NCBI RefSeq assembly: GCF_900478295.1
Contig: NZ_LS483488.1
Location: forward strand, 496,001-560,000
Direction: 5' to 3'
Source of the DNA: Helicobacter pylori NCTC 11637 = CCUG 17874 = ATCC 43504 = JCM 12093
GTDB lineage: Bacteria; Campylobacterota; Campylobacteria; Campylobacterales; Helicobacteraceae
DNA: 64,000 nt
In this document: one piece after another, positions 58,003-64,000 of the stretch
Layout: each line of letters opens with the position of its first letter
Position numbering within the stretch: position 1 is the first letter of the stretch
Notes under the pieces: generated by a model
What the model was told of the DNA's origin: nothing
Databases searched by the model: none
Seen by the model: only the letters and a program-made list of their open reading frames with translations
Translations under genes and position numbers: made by a program

Positions 58003-58268
58003 ATGGGGTCTTGGTCTCGTATTCTTGTGTCAATCTTGGTGGTGGTTTTGGGATTAGCGCTTACTGCCATGCTCATAAATTGGCATGTTTAGCGGGAATG
58101 ATCTATTATGGCTATGGCATTATTACAGATTTTAGCGCTCTATCATCTACAATGTGGTGGTGGTCTTTATCAAAAATAACATGGTTTTGTGTGGGCTATA
58201 TCGCTTTATGGGGGCTTACGCTTTTTATGGGTCGTCTTACATGCTCTGTGATAGAAGACTATTCGTAA
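58003..58268 (+). pseudogene. Small membrane protein gene, frameshifted
   Basis: The ATG at 58003, with AAGGAGTTGTC upstream, gives MGSWSRILVSILVVVLGLAL TAMLINWHV and stops at 58090-58092. The coding sense continues in the other frame to 58268 as ACLAGMIYYGYGIITDFSAL, STMWWWSLSKITWFCVGYIA and LTCSVIEDYS. Joined, it would be a protein of about 87 residues with three hydrophobic helices. The shift lies between about 58060 and 58090. The strong promoter and ribosome site are intact, so the decay, if real, is recent. An overlapping two-peptide arrangement is the alternative. Confidence 0.55.
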
Positions 58269-58300
58269 AAATTGATTGGAAAAATTAAAATAGGGGGGAC

Positions 58301-58328
58301 GCTAGAACCTTTAAAAACAGGTTCTAGC
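58301..58328. terminator. Hairpin between converging small membrane gene and amiF
   Basis: GCTAGAACCT and AGGTTCTAGC form a perfect ten-base-pair stem with an eight-base loop. It lies 33 bases beyond the frameshifted gene and 20 bases beyond the amiF stop, so it can serve transcripts from both sides. T-runs are weak on both strands. Confidence 0.55.
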
Positions 58329-58347
58329 AAAAATACAAGGTTAGGGA

Positions 58348-59352
58348 TTATTTCCCAAAACGCCCACCGGTGGTAGGATAGCCATAAATAGAGCCATCTT
58401 TGATTTTCATGTGATCTTCCCAAGGCAATTTGTATTTACCAGCGGCTAAGTCTTTGATGTAGGTTAAGCCTGCGTCATGTTCTCCGCCCGGTTTAGCCAC
58501 ATACCCTCTATGGCCTAGGTTGTAAATGTTGTTTTCTAAGCCCCAGCTTAAGCGAGCGTTGTCTGCCATTTTAGGATAGATTTCCCCGGTTACAATCTCC
58601 CAAGGGTTGCGGTGTCCTTGAACAAGAGTCGTGCCATCAAAGTTACAGATTTGCCCCTCACCAAAGTAGTAAAAGACATTATCATAGCCGGCTAAATTCA
58701 CGCTCACGGTATACATCAAATTGTGCCATGCGTTGGAGCGGTTGGTCAAAATCCATTGATCATTGACTTGAGTGCTATAGCCTGAAATGCGGATATACAC
58801 ATTGCACCCTTTATAGGCCGCTTCTCTAGCGAGCTCTGGAATCATGCCGTCATGGCAAATGCACACGGCTAATTTTGATCCGCCCGGACCCTCGCACACA
58901 GGCATTCCTAAATCCCCAGGATACCATGGTTCAATAGGATTCCATGGGAATAGCTTGCGGTATTTTAAAATGATTTTACCTTGCGGATCAATGATAATGG
59001 CGGTGTTGTAGGGGTTTTTGTTAGAATCAGGATTGCGTTCCATGATTGAAAAAACACCATAAACTTTCGCCTCTTTACACGCTTGAGCGTATAGCTCTGT
59101 CTCTTTACCCGGGACATCTAATAAAAACTCTTCGCTAAGCCACTTAGCGGTATTCAAACCTTGCGTGCTATACTCAGGGAAAATGATAAGTTCCACTCCC
59201 GGATACCCCGCTTTAGTCGCATGCAAGGTCCTAATAATGCTTTCAATGTTGTGATCAATATCCTTACGGCTATTGACAATTGGCACAGGAAACTGAATGG
59301 CTGCCACTAAAAACCCTTCAATAGGTTTGCCCATACTGCCGATACTTCCCAT
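58348..59352 (-). CDS. amiF: Formamidase
   Basis: The product is 334 residues, a nitrilase-fold amidase producing ammonia and formate from formamide, part of the acid-resistance ammonia supply. The catalytic Glu60 lies in [11 protein letters not shown], the Lys (about 133) in [11 protein letters not shown], and the nucleophile Cys (about 166) in [27 protein letters not shown] and [11 protein letters not shown] separate it from the acyl-amidase AmiE paralogue only by overall fit. AAGGAGTTATT precedes the ATG. Its promoter region holds a CAATAA palindrome. Confidence 0.94.
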   Translation of the reverse strand: MGSIGSMGKPIEGFLVAAIQFPVPIVNSRKDIDHNIESIIRTLHATKAGYPGVELIIFPEYSTQGLNTAKWLSEEFLLDVPGKETELYAQACKEAKVYGVFSIMERNPDSNKNPYNTAIIIDPQGKIILKYRKLFPWNPIEPWYPGDLGMPVCEGPGGSKLAVCICHDGMIPELAREAAYKGCNVYIRISGYSTQVNDQWILTNRSNAWHNLMYTVSVNLAGYDNVFYYFGEGQICNFDGTTLVQGHRNPWEIVTGEIYPKMADNARLSWGLENNIYNLGHRGYVAKPGGEHDAGLTYIKDLAAGKYKLPWEDHMKIKDGSIYGYPTTGGRFGK

Positions 59353-59384
59353 AATAACTCCTTCTAAAAGTTTTGTCGCAATAA

Positions 59385-59399
59385 CAATAACAATTATTG
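59385..59399. promoter_or_regulatory. Inverted repeat upstream of amiF
   Basis: CAATAACAATTATTG is a 6-3-6 palindrome 33-47 bases before the amiF start. AT-rich palindromes of this kind resemble Fur-type sites in H. pylori, and amiF is reported to respond to iron and acid regulators, but the match is not exact. Confidence 0.3.
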
Positions 59400-59517
59400 C
59401 GAGAGAATACTATTGCAAGAGAACTAATTTAGAGTAAATGCGAGATTTTTTGATAAAAAGATTTAAATCTATTTTTAAAGCGCTTTTTAGCCTCTATAGG
59501 CGCTGTTTTAAAAACCC

Positions 59518-60645
59518 CTAAAAACCCTTTAACAATTCCACAAATTCTTTAAAAATATAATGGCTCTCTTTGGGACCAGGGCTGCTTTCTGGGTGGTGCT
59601 GGACAGAAATAATGGGAGCGTTTTTATAACGCACGCCCTCAATGGTGTTGTCAAAAAGATTGCGGTGCGTGATAATGGCGATTTCTTCAATGTCTTCAGG
59701 GACGCAATAGTTGTGGTTTTGTGCGGTGATTTCAACGGCGTTTGTTTTTAGGTTTTTAACGGGGTGGTTGCTCCCATGATGGCCAAATTTGAGCTTGTAA
59801 GTAGGGTAGCCTTGCGCGATAGAGAGCAATTGATGCCCTAAGCAAATGCCAAACATGGGGATTTTAGCGTTAATGAGTTGCTTGATTTCTCTGATTTCTT
59901 GTTGCAAGCTTAAAGGATCGCCAGGCCCGTTAGAGAGGAAAATCCCGCTAATTTCTTTTTTTTCATAGGCCTTAATCAGCTCGTTAGCTTTAGTGTGGTG
60001 CGGGTAAATAAGGGCTTTTAACCCCACATTTTGAAGCTCGTTTAAGATATTGTCTTTAGCCCCAAAGTCTAGCACGGCGATAATTTTATGAGAGGTTTTT
60101 TCATCAAAAGGCTTGTAATCTAGGGTTTTGAAATCAAAAGTCGTGCGTTGGTGCGTGGTGATTTTTGGCGTAGAAACGCTAGACACTAGGGGGGAGTGAG
60201 AAATTTTAGGGGCATTTTTTAAAATTTCTTCAAGCTTGTTTTTGTCATGCTCTATCGTGGAAGCGACCATCATCAAGCACCCATGATGGCGTAAGGTTTT
60301 AATCAAACTCCTGGTATCAACGCCACAAATCCCTAAAACGCCACGCTCTTTCAAATAAGCGCTCAAGCTAAAATCCGCCCTTGAATTAGAAAAAAATTCA
60401 TTGTAATGGCGTGCTAAAACCCCTGCGCATGAAAAAAAGGATTCATCATCTTTAGAATTAGCGCCCACAACCCCAATTTCAGGCATGCTAAAAACCACAA
60501 ATTGCCCCTTATAGCTAGGGTCGCTAATGACTTCTTGATAGCCGCTCATAGAAGTGTTAAAAACAAGCTCGCCCGCTTGCGTGCCGCTAGCCCCAAAACT
60601 TTGCGCTTTTAAAAAAAGCCCGTTTTCTAAATAGAGAGAGACCAT
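59518..60645 (-). CDS. carA: Carbamoyl-phosphate synthase small subunit
   Basis: The product is 375 residues. The N-terminal domain (GASGTQAGELVFNTSMSGYQE) is followed by a class I glutamine amidotransferase with SNGPGDP, the nucleophile in MFGICLGHQLLSIAQG (about 260) and His/Glu in ISVQHHPESSPGP. It supplies ammonia to CarB for arginine and pyrimidine synthesis. carB is not adjacent. The start overlaps the DUF507 stop by one base. Confidence 0.96.
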   Translation of the reverse strand: MVSLYLENGLFLKAQSFGASGTQAGELVFNTSMSGYQEVISDPSYKGQFVVFSMPEIGVVGANSKDDESFFSCAGVLARHYNEFFSNSRADFSLSAYLKERGVLGICGVDTRSLIKTLRHHGCLMMVASTIEHDKNKLEEILKNAPKISHSPLVSSVSTPKITTHQRTTFDFKTLDYKPFDEKTSHKIIAVLDFGAKDNILNELQNVGLKALIYPHHTKANELIKAYEKKEISGIFLSNGPGDPLSLQQEIREIKQLINAKIPMFGICLGHQLLSIAQGYPTYKLKFGHHGSNHPVKNLKTNAVEITAQNHNYCVPEDIEEIAIITHRNLFDNTIEGVRYKNAPIISVQHHPESSPGPKESHYIFKEFVELLKGF

Positions 60646-61196
60646 TATAAAAAGCCCTTGCGTCTTAATTCTTCTTCATAGAGCCTTTCAAACACCAGCT
60701 CGTATTCATCGCTCCCTACGGGCAGTTTGCGTTTGTAATGCTTGATTTTTTCATGCACTTCATTTTCAATGCTTTCATACGCTTTAGAATAGGTGTCAAT
60801 GGATTTGTAAATCAAATTCCTTATCAAATTCTCTGACACGCTAAACATGATCAAATCCTCATCTAAGATTTTATTCAAAATCTGGTGCGACAAATCGTTG
60901 CACCTTTCTTCCCAAAACAAATGGAAGCCCTCTTTTTGAGCGATCTGTCTTTTAATCATCCAAAAAAGCTGCCTTTCATCCATCCGCATGAATTCTATCT
61001 CATCGGTGTTTTCTTCTAAAAGCTCTCTGGCTTGCTCATCAATGGCGTTTTCTTTTTTAACGCTTTTTTCCAAAATCCCTTCTATCAATTCACACAATAA
61101 TTCTCTAGGGGCTTTTAATTCTAATAGTTTTGAATGGATAAAGTCATTGGCAATCTTATGGCTTATATGGTTTATATGGGTTAGTTTGAGTCTCAT
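60645..61196 (-). CDS. DUF507 family protein
   Basis: The product is 183 residues, two DUF507-like halves (MRLKLTHINHISHKIANDFI; FSVSENLIRNLIYKSIDTYS). The protein is rich in Glu and Lys and predicted helical. The family, common in epsilonproteobacteria and deltaproteobacteria, has no known function. It heads a two-gene unit with carA, sharing a TAATG overlap. Confidence 0.8.
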   Translation of the reverse strand: MRLKLTHINHISHKIANDFIHSKLLELKAPRELLCELIEGILEKSVKKENAIDEQARELLEENTDEIEFMRMDERQLFWMIKRQIAQKEGFHLFWEERCNDLSHQILNKILDEDLIMFSVSENLIRNLIYKSIDTYSKAYESIENEVHEKIKHYKRKLPVGSDEYELVFERLYEEELRRKGFL

Positions 61197-61274
61197 GATT
61201 TTTCTCGCATATTTTATTTATTTTTAGAGTGTATTTTATCGTTTTTTAGATAAAACGCTTTTTAAAGAATTAAT

Positions 61275-62522
61275 TTAATGGCGCACCAAACTATAGGATT
61301 GTAGAATTTTATCAGCGTAGATGATTGTAATATCCGGGCGTTTTTTAGAAATCTTAGTGTTGATCAGTCTTAACCTCCCCCCTTCTTTAATGCCATAGAA
61401 TTGGAGCCTTAAGGCGAGTTGTTTATCGTTAGTGCGGATTTGATGAATGCCTCTTAATTGCAAGGCTGTAGCGACTTCTTTGGCTAAGAAATGCCGGTTT
61501 AATAATTTTTCATTAGCGCCAGAAATTTTACTCCCCCATAAAAAGAGCGTTTCAGTGAGCATCAAAAGATACAAACTAAAAACGCGCAAATAATACTGCC
61601 CCCTAAATTCCTTTAAACGCACCCTAAGGCTATTTAAAACGCTTTTAACAAACAAAGGCAAACCAATTAACGCTAAGGGGGCGAAAGTTTTTAAATCTAT
61701 CTCTTGGCGCATGCTCAAAAGCAAAGGGAAAAGCCAACCGCTCGCGCTCATAAAGGCCAGTAACGATGGCTTTTTATCCAAAAGGGCTTTATAGAGCGTA
61801 TAAGGGTAGTAGAGGAAGAATAGGGGCGAATATAAAAGCATGAGTTCTAAGCATGTGTCTATAAAATACCCACTAGGCAAGCCCTTATTGAAACTCCCGC
61901 TAAAAAGAGCAATATTCACGCCTAAACCCACCAAAATAAAGATCGCGCTCTTAAAATAGCGTTTCCTTAAAGCGTAGGTAAAAACCCCTAGTAAAAGCGG
62001 GATAAACGCGCCGTCTAAAAACGCGCAAGCACTAAGGGTTAAATAAGGGATTTTTTGGGTTTTGATATATAAATAGCTAATCAAAAGCCCAAGGCTTAAC
62101 ACCAGCACGCTTTTAGCCAGTAAAATCGCAAAGAGATTCACTCCAGGCAATAAAGCGTAAGTCAATACCACATAAAGGGCGTCTTTAGGCTTTTTTAGAA
62201 TCTTTCGCCCTATGAGGTAGAATAAAAACATGTTGATGAGATGAGCGATCAAAAAAGGCAACCTCAAAGCCAAATCGTTTTGGCCTAAAATTTCAGCGCT
62301 TTTTTGAGCGATTTTGACAAACCATGCATTGCTATAAAAAAAGTCTTTCGCTTCATTGTAGCTGATAGAAATTTCTTTACTCATCAACAGCCCCAAAGCT
62401 AGGACTAAAAAAACCATGATGGTAAAGACTAAATCGCTTAAATCAAAGCTTCTTGTTTTTTTCTCTGGATAAATAAAGTAGCTAAAGTATAACAGAGCGC
62501 TTTGTAAGGGGCTTAGTTGCAT
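61275..62522 (-). CDS. Polytopic membrane protein, possible GT39-type glycosyltransferase
   Basis: The product is 415 residues with about nine to ten membrane segments, then a soluble C-terminal domain of about 80 residues (RHFLAKEVATALQLRGIHQI; ITIIYADKILQSYSLV). The periplasmic loop ISISYNEAKDFFYS near residue 55 recalls the acidic loop of ArnT/PMT-like enzymes that use lipid-linked sugars, and the length fits. It starts three bases after the EamA gene stop. A glycosyltransferase role is inferred from topology and loop only. Confidence 0.55.
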   Translation of the reverse strand: MQLSPLQSALLYFSYFIYPEKKTRSFDLSDLVFTIMVFLVLALGLLMSKEISISYNEAKDFFYSNAWFVKIAQKSAEILGQNDLALRLPFLIAHLINMFLFYLIGRKILKKPKDALYVVLTYALLPGVNLFAILLAKSVLVLSLGLLISYLYIKTQKIPYLTLSACAFLDGAFIPLLLGVFTYALRKRYFKSAIFILVGLGVNIALFSGSFNKGLPSGYFIDTCLELMLLYSPLFFLYYPYTLYKALLDKKPSLLAFMSASGWLFPLLLSMRQEIDLKTFAPLALIGLPLFVKSVLNSLRVRLKEFRGQYYLRVFSLYLLMLTETLFLWGSKISGANEKLLNRHFLAKEVATALQLRGIHQIRTNDKQLALRLQFYGIKEGGRLRLINTKISKKRPDITIIYADKILQSYSLVRH

Positions 62523-62525
62523 CGC

Positions 62526-63422
62526 TTAAATTTTTTTTAATTCTTTTAAAAGAGCGGGCAAGGCAATGAGTAAGCCTGAACATAAAATCAAAGCCACCCC
62601 CAAAGAGCTTTTAAGATCCAAAAATGTATCGCCTAAATACAGCCCAAACAATAGCCCCCAAACAATGCGGGTGTATTCAATGGGGGCAATGATCCCAGCG
62701 GGCGCGTTCATGTAAGCATAAGTTAAGAAATACTGCCCTAAAGTCCCGCTAATCCCTATTAAAGAAATCCATAAAATATCCTCTTTTCTAGGGATATGAA
62801 TGCCTGTGGATAAAAAAGGAATATCAATGAACATGCCTATTAATCCAAGAAGGCTCATGCCAAAGGCGAACGCTAAAATCACGGCTTGCTTGTCGTAATA
62901 TTCCCTCAAATCCCTTAAAGTGATATACGCTAAAGACACAAAGATCCCGCTCAATATGCCCATAAGGATTTCAACCGGCCCCACATTTTCCACGCTAGGA
63001 TCGGAGATCAACACCACCCCCACTAGCCCGATGCATGCAGAAATTAACGCGCTTCTTTTGAGTTTTTCTTTCAAAAGCAAAGGGGAAAGAAGCACCGTAT
63101 AAATCGGCGCGCATTGCGAAAAGGCCGTCGCTGTAGCGAGCGAAATTTTTTCAATATTATAAAAAAACGCTAGCATGGCCAAGCCCCCCACAACGACCCT
63201 AAAAGCGAGCTTTTTAAAACCGCCTTGTTTGTAACTTTTCAAGCGGTAGGGTTTGAAAGGATAAATAAGCAAGAGCAAAAGCGTCATGGTAATGGAGCGG
63301 TAAAACACATTTTCCATAGGGGAAAAATAATCCGCTGTGATTTTAACAAACGCGCTCATGATCCCAAAGCATAAATTCGCCAAAAGTATCATTGAAACGC
63401 CAAATAAAATGGTGTTACGCAT
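62526..63422 (-). CDS. EamA/DMT-family transporter
   Basis: The product is 298 residues with ten predicted helices in two EamA halves. Family marks are NLCFGIMSAFVKITADYFSP, FSQCAPIYTVLLSPLLLKEKL and YMNAPAGIIAPIEYTRIVWG. DMT carriers export small metabolites or amino acids; the substrate is unknown. ATG at 63422, AAAAGG just upstream, with a hairpin in the leader. Confidence 0.88.
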   Translation of the reverse strand: MRNTILFGVSMILLANLCFGIMSAFVKITADYFSPMENVFYRSITMTLLLLLIYPFKPYRLKSYKQGGFKKLAFRVVVGGLAMLAFFYNIEKISLATATAFSQCAPIYTVLLSPLLLKEKLKRSALISACIGLVGVVLISDPSVENVGPVEILMGILSGIFVSLAYITLRDLREYYDKQAVILAFAFGMSLLGLIGMFIDIPFLSTGIHIPRKEDILWISLIGISGTLGQYFLTYAYMNAPAGIIAPIEYTRIVWGLLFGLYLGDTFLDLKSSLGVALILCSGLLIALPALLKELKKI

Positions 63423-63442
63423 GCCTTTTACCCATTAGATTA

Positions 63443-63473
63443 AAGATTTTTAGGGTAGTTTAACCTAAAATCT
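63443..63473. promoter_or_regulatory. Hairpin in the leader of the EamA gene
   Basis: AGATTTTTAGGG and AACCTAAAATCT can form an 11-base-pair stem with a short loop, 22-52 bases upstream of the EamA start. It could be a 5' structure of that mRNA or an end of an unseen transcript. The rest of 63474-63740 also carries CTAGAATGATTCTAG and ACCCTTTTTAAAGGGT palindromes but no gene. Confidence 0.35.
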
Positions 63474-63742
63474 CTAATTAAGACTTAAAGTTTTTAAGCT
63501 TTAAAAATATAAAAGTTGCATTGATTGGTAAAATCATGCTATAACAATGCTCTAGGAGTTTTACCTTTTGTTTTGTCTAGAATGATTCTAGAAGCTTCAG
63601 CATTTCAAGCTCCTTATAGAAATATGAAAACATAAAAACACGAATCCTTTTTGAAAATAAACTCCTAGACCCTTTTTAAAGGGTTTGAACGCCACTATTA
63701 GAAAACTCTTTTAAGCTTTTTAAATTTTATGAGTCTCATTAG

Positions 63743-63756
63743 GGAATGGATTTTGC
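63743..63756 (+). promoter_or_regulatory. Sigma54 (RpoN) promoter of the flgJ-like gene
   Basis: GG at 63743-63744 and GC at 63755-63756 are separated by exactly ten bases, giving GGAATGGATTTTGC with a following TT. This is the -24/-12 geometry of RpoN promoters of H. pylori class 2 flagellar genes. It lies 38 bases before the ATG. Confidence 0.7.
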
Positions 63757-63793
63757 TTAATATCAGCGTAAAATTCAATTTTAGGAAATTCAC

Positions 63794-64000
63794 ATGGCTG
63801 TTTCTTCTATCAATCAGTTTGATTCTAACCTCTATGGGCTTTTAAACGCTAAAAGCGCTCCTAAAGAAGACCTGGCTCCTGTTGGAAACACAGAAAAAAT
63901 AGAGCGAGAAAAAAAAGACGCTCCAACAGAAAATCTCCCCTTTAACCCTGACAAGAGGGAAACTTACGGCTTTTTAGTTTTAGAATTGATGAGCGATAGA
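63794..64000 (+). CDS. Putative flagellar rod-scaffold protein (FlgJ-like), N-terminal part
   Basis: The first 69 codons are visible (MAVSSINQFDSNLYGLLNAK; GFLVLELMSDR at the window end). The rest lies outside. TTAGGAAATTCAC provides the ribosome site. From memory a short FlgJ-like gene of the RpoN regulon occupies this place in H. pylori, and the sigma54 promoter in front agrees. Without the remainder the FlgJ assignment rests on context. Confidence 0.6.
   Translation, partial: MAVSSINQFDSNLYGLLNAKSAPKEDLAPVGNTEKIEREKKDAPTENLPFNPDKRETYGFLVLELMSDR

Noticed and set aside
1-64000. tRNA or rRNA genes and prophage
   Set aside because: No cloverleaf, rRNA core sequence, integrase or phage structural gene was recognised on either strand.

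Overview
This window reads as Helicobacter pylori chromosome. The evidence is the low-GC composition, the protein sequences themselves, an outer-membrane adhesin gene of the babA type next to rpsR, a 14-gene nuo operon that lacks the NADH-oxidising subunits, and promoters that are mostly a bare TATAAT-like -10 element. I recognised families and gene order from memory; no database was searched.

Layout. 1-3.1 kb: end of the ribosomal protein/RNA polymerase alpha operon (infA 3' end, rpmJ, rpsM, rpsK, rpsD, rpoA, rplQ). 3.1-4.25 kb: gene-poor junction holding a broken, inverted copy of the 3' third of thiN. 4.25-10.65 kb (minus): tryptophan operon trpE-G-D-CF-B-A with overlapping or abutting genes. 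10.9-14.1 kb: a GT9 glycosyltransferase, an e(P4)-like phosphatase, YceI and TenA. 14.1-15.1 kb: non-coding relics, including the 3' end of an IS200/IS605-type element. 15.1-17.4 kb (plus): a glycine-zipper exported protein with a membrane protein, then a TPP riboswitch controlling pnuT and thiN. 17.4-18.7 kb (minus): a three-gene unit headed by a frameshifted Panacea-domain (SocA-like) gene, a possible decayed toxin-antitoxin locus. 18.8-36.6 kb (minus): nuoA-N followed by pflA and algC. 36.65-39.6 kb (minus): secG-frr-pyrE-RDD-sirtuin. 39.7-50.1 kb (plus): bioC, trpS, oppAB, an SH3 protein, aroE, rnr, holA, and rpsF-ssb-rpsR. 50.1-53.8 kb: the bab adhesin locus, with a nonsense codon in babA, repeats before it and a long pyrimidine tract after it. 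53.8-58.3 kb: DUF465 protein, alaS, maf, and two small membrane genes under duplicated promoters, the second frameshifted. 58.3-63.4 kb (minus): amiF; a carA operon with DUF507; two membrane proteins. 63.8-64 kb: start of a flgJ-like gene under a sigma54 promoter.

The main structural observation is that the roughly 13 kb block from trpA to thiN appears inverted between rplQ and algC relative to the gene order I remember for strain 26695. An inverted duplicate of the thiN 3' end sits at the two breakpoints, which is the signature of inversion with duplication. The main functional points are the Panacea-type unit, the babA nonsense codon, the TPP riboswitch that fixes the neighbouring PnuC-like protein as a thiamine transporter, and the duplicated promoters at 57.3 and 57.9 kb.
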